Origin: Nonomuraea africana
GTDB taxonomy: Bacteria; Actinomycetota; Actinomycetes; Streptosporangiales; Streptosporangiaceae
Length of the DNA: 64,000 nucleotides
Direction of reading: 5' to 3'
Assembly (NCBI RefSeq): GCF_014873535.1
Contig: NZ_JADBEF010000001.1
Location: 3,472,001-3,536,000 of the forward strand
The notes under the pieces are model-generated. The model saw nothing but the letters and a program-made list of their open reading frames with translations, did no database searches and was not told the DNA's origin. Shown one piece after another: positions 16,841 through 25,622 of the stretch (the stretch's first letter is position 1; the number at the start of each line of letters is the position of its first letter). The position numbers and the translations under genes were made by a program.

Positions 16841-17842
16841 ATGAGCGCTGCCGAAGAGCTGTCGACAGGTACGGACGCGGCCGTGCTGCGTCAGACCCTT
16901 GAGGAGGTCCGGCGCGTCATCGTCGGACAGGATCACATGGTCGAGCGGCTGGTGGTCGCGCTCCTGGCGCGTGGCCACTGCCTGCTGGAGGGCGTGCCCG
17001 GCGTGGCGAAGACGCTGGCCGCCTCGACGCTGGCCACGGTGGTGGGCGGCACGTTCGCCCGCATCCAGTTCACCCCCGACCTCGTGCCGAGCGACATCGT
17101 CGGCACCCGCGTCTACCACCCCTCCAGCGAGCAGTTCGACGTCGAGCTCGGCCCCGTCTTCGTCAACTTCCTGCTCGCCGACGAGATCAACCGCGCCCCC
17201 GCCAAGGTCCAGTCCGCCCTGCTGGAGGTGATGGCCGAGCGGCAGGTCACGCTTGCCGGCGTCACCCACCCGCTGCCGAGGCCCTTCATCGTGCTGGCCA
17301 CCCAGAACCCGATCGAGTCGGAGGGCGTCTATCCGCTGCCCGAGGTGCAGCGCGACCGGTTCCTGTTCAGGGTCAGGGTGCCGCACCCGTCCGCGCAGGA
17401 GGAGCTGGAGATCCTGCACAGGATGAGCGTCACGCCGCCCGTGCCCGAGGCGATCCTCGACCCCGAGCGGCTGATGGCCCTGCAGCGGCAGGCCGAGCAG
17501 GTCTCGGTGCACCAGCTGGTCGCCGACTACGTGGTGCGCCTGGTGATGTCCACCCGCTCCCCCGCCGAGTACGGCATGCCCGACCTGGCCGACACGATCG
17601 AGATCGGCGTGAGCCCCCGCGCGACGCTCGGCCTGGTCGCGGCGGGACGGGCGCTCGCGGTGCTGCGGGGGCGCGACTACCTGCTGCCCGACGACGTGCG
17701 CGACGTGGCCGTCGACGTGATGGGGCATCGGCTGATGCTCACCTTCGACGCCCTCGCCGACGGCGTCGATCCGGAGAACGTGGTCAGGCAGATCCTGCAC
17801 AGCGTGCCTCCGCCCCTGGTCGTCTGGAACCAGAGCAGGTGA
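16841..17842 (+). CDS. MoxR family AAA+ ATPase
   Basis: This 333-residue ATPase has Walker A GVPGVAKT (51-58), Walker B LLADEINRAP (about 113-122), sensor 1 ATQNP and a C-terminal lid. MoxR proteins act as chaperones that mature or insert metal-dependent or VWA-containing complexes. The ATG at 16841 is used. It is the first gene of a MoxR-DUF58-VWA operon, the usual arrangement in which the ATPase works with VWA proteins at the membrane. It is divergent from the pseudokinase-like membrane protein. Confidence 0.95.
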   Translation: MSAAEELSTGTDAAVLRQTLEEVRRVIVGQDHMVERLVVALLARGHCLLEGVPGVAKTLAASTLATVVGGTFARIQFTPDLVPSDIVGTRVYHPSSEQFDVELGPVFVNFLLADEINRAPAKVQSALLEVMAERQVTLAGVTHPLPRPFIVLATQNPIESEGVYPLPEVQRDRFLFRVRVPHPSAQEELEILHRMSVTPPVPEAILDPERLMALQRQAEQVSVHQLVADYVVRLVMSTRSPAEYGMPDLADTIEIGVSPRATLGLVAAGRALAVLRGRDYLLPDDVRDVAVDVMGHRLMLTFDALADGVDPENVVRQILHSVPPPLVVWNQSR

Positions 17843-17909
17843 CGGAGCGAAGCGAGGGCACCCATATGCACAGCACGATCCTCGCCCCGGCGCCGACGAA
17901 GGAGGCGCC

Positions 17910-18848
17910 GTGACGAACCAGGCCGAGCAGGCGCTGCGCAGGCTCGAGCTGACGATCACCCGGAAGCTGGACGGCATGCTGCACGGCCAGCACCAGGGCC
18001 TGCTGCCGGGCCCCGGCAGCGAGGCGGGCGACAGCAGGGTCTACGTGCCGGGCGAGGACGACGTGCGGCGGATGGACTGGGCGGTCACCGCCCGCACGAC
18101 GGTCCCGCACGTGCGCGACCTGGTCTCCGACCGGGAGCTCGAGACCTGGGCGCTGGCCGACCTGTCGCCGAGCATGGACTTCGGCACCACCGACACCGAC
18201 AAGCGCGACCTCGTGGTCTCGGCGATCGGCGCGATCGGCTTCCTGACCAGCAGGATGGGCGACCGCTTCGGCGCGCTGGTGCTGCACGACGACGCGCTGC
18301 ACCGGATGCCGGCGCGGACCGGCAGGCCCGCGCTGTACGGCCTGCTGCACTCCCTGCTCGACGCGCCGCGCGGGCGGGCCGTACCCGACGCGCCCGACCT
18401 GGCCGAGGGAATCGACGTGCTGGCCGCCATGCGCAGGCGGCACGGGCTGCGGGTGGTGGTCTCCGACTTCCTCGAGGCGCACCCGAGCCTCGACCCCGAC
18501 GTGGAGCGGTCATGGGAGCGGCCGATCAGGCGGCTGGCGGCGCGCCACCAGGTGCTGGCCATCGAGGTGATGGACCCCCGCGAACTCGAGCTTCCGGACG
18601 TCGGCACGGTAGCGTTCACAGACCCGGAGACTGGGCACGTAAGCGACGTACACCTTTCGCCGCGGGTGCGCGCGGCCTACGCGGAGGCGGCGGCCCTGCA
18701 GCGGGAGGGCACCCGGGCCGCGCTGCGCAGGGCCGGGGTGGCCCACGTGGTGCTGCGCACCGACAGGGACTGGGTGTTCGACATCGCGCAGTTCGCGCTA
18801 CGCCAGCGGCGCATGGCGCACCTGGCACACCGGAGGGCGGGCACGTGA
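17910..18848 (+). CDS. DUF58 domain protein (MoxR-associated)
   Basis: This 312-residue cytoplasmic protein carries the DUF58 core around [13 protein letters not shown] (about 48-60), followed by a VWA-like Rossmann fold with a DLSPSMDFG metal-site-like segment (about 86-94). It always accompanies MoxR and VWA genes and is thought to be part of the same assembly. GTG start with GAAGGAGG upstream. The stop is 31 nt before the VWA gene. Confidence 0.92.
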   Translation: MTNQAEQALRRLELTITRKLDGMLHGQHQGLLPGPGSEAGDSRVYVPGEDDVRRMDWAVTARTTVPHVRDLVSDRELETWALADLSPSMDFGTTDTDKRDLVVSAIGAIGFLTSRMGDRFGALVLHDDALHRMPARTGRPALYGLLHSLLDAPRGRAVPDAPDLAEGIDVLAAMRRRHGLRVVVSDFLEAHPSLDPDVERSWERPIRRLAARHQVLAIEVMDPRELELPDVGTVAFTDPETGHVSDVHLSPRVRAAYAEAAALQREGTRAALRRAGVAHVVLRTDRDWVFDIAQFALRQRRMAHLAHRRAGT

Positions 18849-18879
18849 GCGAGGAAGCCGACCAGGGACAGGAGAGTTC

Positions 18880-19827
18880 GTGACGTTCTTGGCGTCGGGT
18901 TATCTGTGGCTGTTCGCGCTGGTGGCACTGGTGGTCGCGGCCTACGTCGCGGCGCAGTTCAGACGGCGCCGCTACACCGTGCGCTTCACCAACCTGGCCC
19001 TGCTGAACATGGTCGCGCCCAGCGGGCCCGGCTGGCGGCGCCACGTCGCGCCCCTGCTGTTCCTGATGATGATGAGCCTGCTGGTCATCGGCGCGGCCAG
19101 ACCCGCCGACCAGGTGCGCGTCCCCCGCGACCGGGCGACCATCATGGTGGCGCTGGACGTGTCGCTGTCGATGGACGCCGACGACGTCTCACCCAGCAGG
19201 ATCGCGGCTGCCAGGATCGCCGCGCAGACATTCGTGCGCGGCCTGCCCGAACGCTTCAACGTCGGGCTGGTCTCCTTCGCCCGCTCCGCCAACGTGGTCA
19301 TCTCCCCCACCACCGACAGGCAGGCGGTCGTCACCGCGCTCGGCAACCTCAACACCCGTCCAGGCACCGCCATCGGCGAGGCGGTCTTCAACTCCCTCGA
19401 TTCCATCCGCTCCTTCGACCAGCGCGCCGTCACCGACCCGCCGCCCGCCGCGATCGTGCTGCTGTCCGACGGCGACAACACCTCAGGACGCTCGGTGAAC
19501 GAGGCCGTCGAGGCCGCCAAGCAGGCCCGGGTGCCCGTCTCGACCATCGCGTACGGCACGCAGGACGGCACCGTCATGATCGACGGGCGCCCGGTGACCG
19601 TACCGGTGAACAAGGCCACCCTGCAGACGCTGTCGGAGGGCACCTCGGGCCGCGCCTACACCGCCGAGTCGGGCAACGAGCTGCGCCAGGTCTACGAGCA
19701 GATCGGCACGTCCCTCGGGTTCAAGACGGTCAGCCAGGAGATCAGCCAGTACTTCATCATCGCGGCGATCGTCGCCGGCCTGCTCGTCGCCGCGGCGGCC
19801 ATCCTGCTCGGCCACCGCATCCCCTAA
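18880..19827 (+). CDS. VWA domain-containing membrane protein (BatA-like)
   Basis: This 315-residue protein has an N-terminal membrane helix (7-26), a second helix (about 57-74), then a von Willebrand A domain with the metal-ion-dependent adhesion site DVSLS at 93-97 and a distal [13 protein letters not shown]-terminal helix ends the protein ([17 protein letters not shown]). This topology is that of aerotolerance-type BatA proteins, with the VWA domain outside or near the membrane, matured by MoxR. GTG start with GGAGAG upstream; third gene of the operon. Confidence 0.92.
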   Translation: MTFLASGYLWLFALVALVVAAYVAAQFRRRRYTVRFTNLALLNMVAPSGPGWRRHVAPLLFLMMMSLLVIGAARPADQVRVPRDRATIMVALDVSLSMDADDVSPSRIAAARIAAQTFVRGLPERFNVGLVSFARSANVVISPTTDRQAVVTALGNLNTRPGTAIGEAVFNSLDSIRSFDQRAVTDPPPAAIVLLSDGDNTSGRSVNEAVEAAKQARVPVSTIAYGTQDGTVMIDGRPVTVPVNKATLQTLSEGTSGRAYTAESGNELRQVYEQIGTSLGFKTVSQEISQYFIIAAIVAGLLVAAAAILLGHRIP

Positions 19828-19838
19828 GCTTTTCGCAC

Positions 19839-20429
19839 GTGGCCCACTATTTCGAGGAGCAGCCCCAGGCTGCGAGCAGACCGGCGAGCGTCGACCTGGT
19901 CCTGCCCGACCTGCATCTGAGGCTGGAGACCGACAGGGGCGTCTTCTCCCCCGAACGGATCGACCTCGGCACCCGTGTCCTGCTCGAGAGCGTGCCCGCG
20001 CCTCCACAGGAGGGCGACCTGCTCGACCTGGGCTGCGGCTACGGCCCCATCGCGCTGACCATGGCCTCCCGCGCGCCCGCCGCGACCGTGTGGGCCGTCG
20101 ACGTCAACAGGAGGTCGCTCGAGCTGACCGAGCGCAACGCCAGGGCCGCCGCCCTTGACAAAGTAAGAACCGCGCACGTCGACGAGGTTCCCGAGGACGT
20201 GCGCTTCGCCGCGATCTGGTCCAACCCGGCGATCCGCATCGGCAAGCAGGCCATGCACGAGATGCTGACCCGCTGGCTGACCAGGCTGACCCCCGACGGG
20301 GTCGCCTACCTCGTGGTGCAGAAGCACCTCGGCTCCGACTCCCTGCAGCGCTGGCTGTCCGACCAGGGCTGGCAGGCCTCTCGCGAGGCCTCCCGCGCCG
20401 CGTACCGAATCCTGAAGGTGACCCGATGA
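19839..20429 (+). CDS. RsmC-like small methyltransferase (16S rRNA m2G type)
   Basis: This 196-residue class I SAM-dependent methyltransferase has motif I LLDLGCGYGPIAL (61-73) and the acidic residue in VDVN (87-90). Motif IV reads NPAIR (129-133), where RsmC and related N2-guanine methyltransferases have NPP followed by an aromatic residue or H/I. It is a single methyltransferase domain without the N-terminal pseudo-domain of E. coli RsmC. It starts 11 nt after the VWA gene and overlaps the TrmH-like gene by ATGA, so the two RNA modification genes are coupled. The target is unproven. Confidence 0.82.
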   Translation: MAHYFEEQPQAASRPASVDLVLPDLHLRLETDRGVFSPERIDLGTRVLLESVPAPPQEGDLLDLGCGYGPIALTMASRAPAATVWAVDVNRRSLELTERNARAAALDKVRTAHVDEVPEDVRFAAIWSNPAIRIGKQAMHEMLTRWLTRLTPDGVAYLVVQKHLGSDSLQRWLSDQGWQASREASRAAYRILKVTR

Positions 20430-20965
20430 GAAAGCAACTGCGCCCGACCGACGTCAAGCGGCTCAACCGCACCTGGCGCAGGAGCACGGAGAACCGCCTG
20501 TCGATGATCGTGGAGTCGGTGACGGGCCCGTTCAACATCGGCTCGATCTTCCGCAGCGCCGCCGCGTTCGGCGTCGACCGGATCTGGCTGGCCGGCAACG
20601 CCACGCCGCCGACCAACCCCAAGGCGGGCAAGGTGGCGCTCGGCACCGACCGGCTCGTGGCGTGGAAGGAGGCGGTCCCCGTCCTCGACGCGGTGCGCGA
20701 GGCCAAGGACGACGGCTACACCGTGATCGCGATCGAGCTCACCGGCGAGGCCCAGCCCCTGCACCGCACCAACCTCGACCGCGACGTGTGCCTGGTGGTC
20801 GGGAGTGAAGACCACGGCTGCTCCCCCGCCCTGCTCGACGCCGCCGACCTGGCCGCCTACATCCCGCAGGTCGGGCGGGTCGGCTCCTTCAACGTCAGTG
20901 TGGCGGCGGCCATCGCGCTGTCTGAGGCACGCCGACAGGAATGGAGTAAATTGCCCGAGTCGTAA
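20426..20965 (+). CDS. TrmH/SpoU family RNA 2'-O-methyltransferase
   Basis: This 179-residue SPOUT (knotted) methyltransferase has the three SpoU motifs: NIGSIFRSAAAFG (37-49), VVGSEDHGCSP (about 123-133) and IPQVGRVGSFNVSVAAAIAL (about 146-165). It probably 2'-O-methylates a tRNA or rRNA ribose. The short length, with no extra RNA-binding domain, fits TrmH-type tRNA enzymes. It is coupled by ATGA to the upstream RsmC-like gene. Confidence 0.92.
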   Translation: MRKQLRPTDVKRLNRTWRRSTENRLSMIVESVTGPFNIGSIFRSAAAFGVDRIWLAGNATPPTNPKAGKVALGTDRLVAWKEAVPVLDAVREAKDDGYTVIAIELTGEAQPLHRTNLDRDVCLVVGSEDHGCSPALLDAADLAAYIPQVGRVGSFNVSVAAAIALSEARRQEWSKLPES

Positions 20966-21011
20966 CCCCGGCGACGTGACGCGCCGAGCTCACAGGCGGC
21001 ATACTCGCCGT

Positions 21012-21812
21012 GTGCTCAGCCGTCGTTTCGCCTTCCTCGACCATCCGGGCCCGCTGGCCTTCGCCCACCGCGGTGGCGCCCTCGAAGGGCACGAGAACAC
21101 CGCCGCGGCCTTCGAGCGGGCCGTACGGATGGGATACGAGTACCTCGAGACCGACGCGCACGCGACCTCCGACGGCGTGCTGCTGGCCTTCCACGACCAC
21201 ACCCTCGACCGGGTCACCGACCGCAGGGGCAGGATCGCCGAACTGCCCTACAGCGCCGTTCGGCACGCCCGCATCGGCGGCACTGACGAGATCCCGCTGA
21301 TGGAGGACCTCCTCGGCTCCTTCCCTTCGGCGAAGTTCAACATCGACGTCAAGGAGGCGGGCGCGATCAGGCCGCTCGCCGAGATGGTCAGGCGCACCAA
21401 CGCCTACGAGCGGATCTGCCTGACCTCCTTCTCCGACGAGCGCCTGGCCAGGGCGCGCGCGGCGATGGGCCGCGAGGTCTGCTCGGCGCTCGGCCCCCGC
21501 GGCGTGGCGGCACTGCGCGCCGCCGCCGCCACCTCGGGCTACGGCCGCGTGCTGACCAGGCTGGTCCGCGCGGGCGTGCCCTGCGCGCAGGTGCCGGTCG
21601 GCTTCCGCGGTCTGCGCGTCACCACCCACGCCCTGGTGCGTACGGCGCACGCCCTCGGCATGCAGGTCCACGTGTGGACCATCAACGACACCCTGCGCAT
21701 GGACTACCTGCTCGACCTCGGGGTCGACGGCATCATGACCGACAACATCTCCGGCCTGCGCGACGTCCTCGACCGGCGCGGGCTCTGGCATCCCGGCCAG
21801 CTCGCAGCCTAG
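21012..21812 (+). CDS. Glycerophosphodiester phosphodiesterase
   Basis: This 266-residue TIM-barrel enzyme has the GDPD signature: AHRGG (18-22), HENT (27-30), E46/D48 in LETDAHAT and the catalytic histidine in FHDHTLDRVT (61-69). It hydrolyses glycerophosphodiesters to glycerol-3-phosphate and an alcohol. It lacks a signal peptide, so it should be cytoplasmic. The GTG start has no Shine-Dalgarno; CATACT at 21000-21005 ends 6 nt before it, indicating a leaderless transcript. Confidence 0.93.
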   Translation: MLSRRFAFLDHPGPLAFAHRGGALEGHENTAAAFERAVRMGYEYLETDAHATSDGVLLAFHDHTLDRVTDRRGRIAELPYSAVRHARIGGTDEIPLMEDLLGSFPSAKFNIDVKEAGAIRPLAEMVRRTNAYERICLTSFSDERLARARAAMGREVCSALGPRGVAALRAAAATSGYGRVLTRLVRAGVPCAQVPVGFRGLRVTTHALVRTAHALGMQVHVWTINDTLRMDYLLDLGVDGIMTDNISGLRDVLDRRGLWHPGQLAA

Positions 21813-21822
21813 GAGCCCTCCC

Positions 21823-23187
21823 TTGGCAGTTCCCACCCCCCCTGCCGTCTTCGACGACTCCCCCACCGCCCGCCGCCGCGAGCAGCGGGGCTGGTACTGG
21901 TACGACTGGGCGAACTCGGCGTTCCCCACCACCGTGCTGACGGTCTTCCTCGGGCCGTACCTCACCGACATCGCCGAGGCCGCCGCGGCGGGCGCGCCGT
22001 ACGTGGACGTGCTCGGCTTCGACGTGCGGCCGAGCGCCTACTACTCCTTCGTGGTCGGCGTGGCCGCGGTGCTGCAGATCGTGCTGATGCCGATCGCGGG
22101 GGCGCTGGCCGACCACACCGGGCGCAAGAAGGAGCTCATGGGCTTCTTCGCCCTGCTCGGCGCGGCGGCGACCGTGTGCTTCTGGTTCGCCTCCGACGGG
22201 CGCTACCTGCTGGGCGGCGCGCTGTTCCTGGTCGCCAACATCGGGTTCGCCTGCGCGTTCGTCATCTACAACTCCTTCCTGCCCGAGATCGCCGCGCCCT
22301 CCGAGCGCGACAGGGTCTCGGGCATGGGCTGGGGGTTCGGCTACCTCGGCGGCGGGCTGCTGCTGGCCGTCCATCTGGTGCTGTTCCTGCGGGCCGAGTC
22401 GTTCGGCCTGGACGGCGGCACCGCGGCGCGCATCGCGCTGAGCTCGGCGGGGCTGTGGTGGGGCGGGTTCACGATCATCCCGCTGCTCCGGCTGCGCAAC
22501 AGGCGGGGCCTGGCCGCCCGTGGCGAGAGCGCGGGTCAGGCGGTCGCCGGCAGCTTCAGGCAGCTCGGCAGGACCGCCATGGATCTGCGCCGCTATCCGC
22601 TCACGCTGGCCTTCCTGGTGGCCTACCTGCTCTACAACGACGGCGTGCAGACCGTGATCTCCTTCTCGGCGACCTTCGCCGACAAGGAGCTCGAGCTGGA
22701 CCAGACCGTGCAGATCGGCGCGATCCTCATGGTGCAGTTCGTCGCCTTCGGCGGCGCGCTGCTGCTCAGCCGCCTGGCCAGGACCTTCGGCGCCAAACAG
22801 GTCGTGCTGGCGGCCCTGGTGGCCTGGACCGCGGTCGTCTGCGTGGCCTACTTCCTGCCCAAGGGGTCGGCGACGGCCTTCTTCGCGCTGGGCTTCGCGA
22901 TCGCGATCGTCATGGGCGGCACGCAGGCGCTGTCGCGTTCGCTGTTCTCGCACGTGATCCCGCGCGGCAAGGAGGCCGAGTACTACAGCCTCTACGAGAT
23001 CAGCGACAAGGGCTCGACCTTCCTCGGCTCGTTCACGCTCGGCATGGCGCTGCAGCTGACCGACAGCTACCGGCTCGGCATCATCTCGTTGATCATCTTC
23101 TTCGTGCTGGGCGGTGCGCTGCTGGCGGCCGTCAACCTGCCCAAGGCGATCCGCGCGGCGGGCAACGAGGTGCCCGAGCGCCTCTGA
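21823..23187 (+). CDS. UMF1 (Atg22-like) MFS transporter
   Basis: This 454-residue membrane protein has about 12 helices and the UMF1 signature near the N-terminus (RGWYWYDWANSAFPTTVLT, about 21-39), plus an inverted-type motif ADHTGRKKEL (about 90-99). UMF1 proteins resemble the yeast vacuolar amino-acid exporter Atg22; in bacteria the substrate is unknown. The TTG start follows AGGAGCCCTCCC. It is separated by 10 nt from the GDPD gene, so they are probably co-transcribed. Confidence 0.9.
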   Translation: MAVPTPPAVFDDSPTARRREQRGWYWYDWANSAFPTTVLTVFLGPYLTDIAEAAAAGAPYVDVLGFDVRPSAYYSFVVGVAAVLQIVLMPIAGALADHTGRKKELMGFFALLGAAATVCFWFASDGRYLLGGALFLVANIGFACAFVIYNSFLPEIAAPSERDRVSGMGWGFGYLGGGLLLAVHLVLFLRAESFGLDGGTAARIALSSAGLWWGGFTIIPLLRLRNRRGLAARGESAGQAVAGSFRQLGRTAMDLRRYPLTLAFLVAYLLYNDGVQTVISFSATFADKELELDQTVQIGAILMVQFVAFGGALLLSRLARTFGAKQVVLAALVAWTAVVCVAYFLPKGSATAFFALGFAIAIVMGGTQALSRSLFSHVIPRGKEAEYYSLYEISDKGSTFLGSFTLGMALQLTDSYRLGIISLIIFFVLGGALLAAVNLPKAIRAAGNEVPERL

Positions 23188-23202
23188 TGGCATGCTGAGA
23201 AG

Positions 23203-23922
23203 GTGGAGGGGCCGCGACTGAGCATCCGCTTCGACGCCGACCTGTGGCTGTTCCTGACGCCACAGCACCGGCGCGAGAGCGTGCCGGTGGCCTATGACGG
23301 CACCTCCACGCTCGGCCACGTGGTCGAGTCGCTCGGTGTCCCGCTGCCGGAGGTAGGCCGCCTCGCCGTCGACGGCCGTCCGGTGCCGCCGTCCCATCGC
23401 CCGCGCGACGGCGACGTCGTGCGGGTCCTCCCGGTACGACGACCGCAGGAGCTGCCGGTTACGCCGCCCAGGTTCCTCCTCGACGTGCATCTGGGCACGC
23501 TCGCCCGGCGGCTGCGCCTGCTCGGCGTGGACACGGCCTACCACAACGACCGCGACGACGACGCCCTGATCAGATTGGCCAACGCCGAGCGGCGGCTGCT
23601 GCTGACCCGAGACCGCGGGCTGCTGCGCCGCCGGGCGCTGTGGCTCGGCGCCTATGTGCGGGGTTCACGCGCCGACGACCAGCTCGCCGACGTCCTCGAC
23701 CGGTTCGCGCCGCCGCTGGCGCCCTGGACCAGATGTACGGCGTGCAACGGGGAGCTCGTCCCGGTCGCCAAGGCGGACGTCGAGCCCCTGCTCGAACCGG
23801 GCACCCGCCACAACTACGACGTCTTCGCCCGGTGCACGGCGTGCGGCCACGTCTACTGGCGCGGCGCGCACTCCCGCCGCCTCGAGGACATCGTGGCCGC
23901 GGCCGTACGGCCCGTGCTCTGA
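23203..23922 (+). CDS. Mut7-C RNAse domain protein with N-terminal ubiquitin-like fold
   Basis: This 239-residue protein has two parts. Residues 1-80 look like the beta-grasp Mut7-C ubiquitin domain (DGRPVPPSHRPRDGDVVRVLP). Residues 88-239 are the Mut7-C PIN-type nuclease fold (FLLDVHLGTLARRLRLLGVDT...DRDDDALIRLA) with a zinc ribbon made of C-x2-C (CTAC, about 180-183) and C-x2-C (CTAC, about 209-212). The family is a predicted RNase without a settled target. The GTG start may be leaderless (CATGCT 6 nt upstream). Confidence 0.9.
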   Translation: MEGPRLSIRFDADLWLFLTPQHRRESVPVAYDGTSTLGHVVESLGVPLPEVGRLAVDGRPVPPSHRPRDGDVVRVLPVRRPQELPVTPPRFLLDVHLGTLARRLRLLGVDTAYHNDRDDDALIRLANAERRLLLTRDRGLLRRRALWLGAYVRGSRADDQLADVLDRFAPPLAPWTRCTACNGELVPVAKADVEPLLEPGTRHNYDVFARCTACGHVYWRGAHSRRLEDIVAAAVRPVL

Positions 23923-23945
23923 ACCCGCACGTCTCATCCGCTTGA

Positions 23946-24215
23946 TCGGCGTAGTCATCCGCGGGGGCGGGCTCGACTTCGCCTTCATGACCGAGCGGCT
24001 GCGGCCGTTGATCAAGCTGAAGGCCGACAAGCGAGATGCGAACTGGCGGGACCACCGCTCGGTCAGCCGGATCACCCTCCGCCAGATCATGCTCACCGGC
24101 CTGGGAGAGGTGGTGCGCTTCGGCAAGACGTTCGAGAGCTACGAGCGCACGACGGGACGGCCGGATCACCCTGCACTTCGCGGACGGGTCCACCGCGACG
24201 GCAGCGGGTCGCGGG
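23946..24215 (+). pseudogene. Relic of a FAD-dependent aromatic monooxygenase
   Basis: One frame reads VVIRGGG, then MTERLRPLIKL...SVSRITLRQIMLTGL and VVRFGKTFESYERT. Near 24150 the homology moves to another frame as RDGRITLHFADGSTATA. These are consecutive pieces of the PHBH-type flavin monooxygenase fold (the region before the second FAD motif). Most of the Rossmann domain is deleted, there is one frameshift, and everything after about residue 170 of the usual protein is gone, ending against the HxlR gene. It is not a functional gene. Confidence 0.65.
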
Positions 24216-24226
24216 TGCGGCCCCTC

Positions 24227-24712
24227 TCAGGACCCTTGGGGTGCGGCCAGCACCATCGTGCCGGGGCCCTGGGCGGCCCCCGGCCCCTCCATGACGGTGA
24301 TGGTGTCGGCCGTCGCCTCCCCGCCGCAGTGCGGACAGGTCACGACGGGCGTGAACTGCTGACCGCAGGAGTGCCGCAGCAACGCGGGAGGGCCGCCGGG
24401 CGGGGTCGACCACTTGTCGCCCCACGCCATCAGCGTGATCAGCGCGGGCACGATCTCCCGCCCCGCCTCCGCCAGGTGGTACTCAAAGCGCACCGGCCGC
24501 TCCTGGTACGGCCTGCGCTCGACGACGCCCGCCTCGACCAGCCGTTCGAGCCTGGCGGTCAGGAGGTTGCGGGAGATCCCGAGGTCCTGCGCCAGCTCGT
24601 CGAACCTGCGCAGGCCCATGAACAGGTCACGAAGGATCAACGGGGTCCACGGCTCGCCGATCACCCCCACCGCCTGAGCGATCGAGCAGTGCATCTCCCC
24701 GAACCTGTTCAT
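24227..24712 (-). CDS. HxlR family winged-helix regulator with C-terminal zinc ribbon
   Basis: This 161-residue protein has an HxlR-type winged helix (IGEPWTPLILRDLFMGLRRFDEL...GISRNLLTARLERLVEAGVV) with the usual Cys9 near the N-terminus. A C-terminal CPHCGGE segment with an upstream Cys could bind zinc or sense redox. It is divergent from a SnoaL-like gene, with an inverted repeat between them, and probably represses it. The neighbouring monooxygenase relic may once have been part of the same small oxidation locus. Confidence 0.9.
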   Translation of the reverse strand: MNRFGEMHCSIAQAVGVIGEPWTPLILRDLFMGLRRFDELAQDLGISRNLLTARLERLVEAGVVERRPYQERPVRFEYHLAEAGREIVPALITLMAWGDKWSTPPGGPPALLRHSCGQQFTPVVTCPHCGGEATADTITVMEGPGAAQGPGTMVLAAPQGS

Positions 24713-24737
24713 GACCCCAGCATAGTCAGTTGCTAAA

Positions 24738-24757
24738 GTGAACTCGAGTCAGTTCAC
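24738..24757. promoter_or_regulatory. Probable HxlR operator
   Basis: GTGAACT (24738-24744) and AGTTCAC (24751-24757) are perfect 7-bp inverted arms with a 6-bp spacer, in the divergent HxlR/SnoaL intergenic region. A second AGTCAGTT copy at 24724-24731 repeats the right half. Confidence 0.65.
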
Positions 24758-24788
24758 ATTCAGGACCAACCTTCCCCGGGAGGTAAGG

Positions 24789-25280
24789 ATGAACACGGCG
24801 CTCCGCTACCGCGAGGCAGGCGAGAACAAGGACCTCGACGCGCTCATGGCCACGCTCGCACCCGACGTGGTCTTCCACTCCCCGCTCAGCGCGAGGGCCG
24901 GCTTCCACGGCCACGACGAGCTGCGCGAGCTGTTCGGCGTCGTGTTCTCGATGATCGGCGAGCTGCGGTACCACACCGACGTGGGCGACGAGCGCACCCA
25001 CATGCTCGCCGCCACCACCACGCTCGGCGAGCACACGATGGAGGAGTCGTGCCTGCTCAGGTTCGACGAGAACGGCCTGATCAACGAGATCACCATGTTC
25101 GTCCGTCCGCTTCCCGCGCTGACGAGGCTCATGGCCGCACTCGGCCCAGGCCTGGCCAGGGCGCAGGGCAGGAGAGCCGTCGCGGCGCTGGTCGGCGTGG
25201 CGGCGGGACCGCTGGTGTTCATGACGGAGAGCGGCGACAAGACCCTGGTCCCGTTCGTCACCGCACGCTCACGACAGTGA
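24789..25280 (+). CDS. SnoaL-like/NTF2-fold protein
   Basis: This 163-residue protein has an alpha+beta NTF2-like fold over residues 1-110 (ALRYREAGENKDLDALMATLAPDVVFHSP, then RFDENGLINEITMFVRP). Members are polyketide cyclases, isomerases or ligand-binding proteins; no catalytic set is clear here. The last 50 residues are more hydrophobic. The ATG at 24789 follows GGGAGGTAAGG and is preferred over the ORF-opening codon at 24738, which lies inside the operator. Confidence 0.85.
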   Translation: MNTALRYREAGENKDLDALMATLAPDVVFHSPLSARAGFHGHDELRELFGVVFSMIGELRYHTDVGDERTHMLAATTTLGEHTMEESCLLRFDENGLINEITMFVRPLPALTRLMAALGPGLARAQGRRAVAALVGVAAGPLVFMTESGDKTLVPFVTARSRQ

Positions 25281-25540
25281 ACACATGCCGCTGAAGGCCC
25301 CGCTCGCCTGAAGGCCCCACTCGCCGAGAACATCCAGATCCCGCCCGAGACCCCGACCAAGCCGCCCTTCCGGGGAGGACGACCTCGGGCGTCGCATGTA
25401 AGCGAGGCCACCCGAAGACGGTCAGCCCAATGCCGGCCCGGTGGGGGGCTCAGCGGGGACTCAGTGGGGGCTTGCGGGCCAGAAAAGCCGGCGGAGTGAG
25501 CGCTCATCGCAAAAAGCGCGATTGGATCACCCCTTGGGTG
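25281..25540. other. Gene-free stretch upstream of the rbpA promoter
   Basis: Nothing with coding character is seen. It holds a 17-bp tandem repeat at 25291-25324 and, at 25467-25477, GGGGCTTGCGG, which resembles one half of a rifamycin-associated element, but the other half is absent. Confidence 0.5.
25291..25324. repeat. Tandem 17-bp repeat, two copies
   Basis: CTGAAGGCCCCGCTCGC at 25291-25307 is followed directly by CTGAAGGCCCCACTCGC at 25308-25324, with one difference. It lies just after the SnoaL-like stop codon. Confidence 0.8.
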
Positions 25541-25566
25541 GGAATCCACTCACGGTATCAAGCGTT
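25541..25566 (+). promoter_or_regulatory. rbpA: SigR-type (thiol-stress) promoter of rbpA
   Basis: GGAAT (25541-25545) is followed by exactly 18 bp and GTT (25564-25566), the consensus recognised by SigR in Streptomyces. rbpA is a known SigR target there. The 5' leader of roughly 50 nt contains two mutually exclusive small hairpins: GTGGG 25574-25578 with CCCAC 25589-25593, versus CCCCC 25587-25591 with GGGGG 25597-25601. Confidence 0.75.
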
Positions 25567-25622
25567 AGACACCGTGGGAGACAGACCCCCCACGATGGGG
25601 GCCCTGTAGGAGGCAATAAAAC

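Noticed and set aside
25467..25477. GGGGCTTGCGG upstream of rbpA as a rifamycin-associated element
   Set aside because: Only one half of the inverted repeat as I remember it is present, so the match is not convincing.
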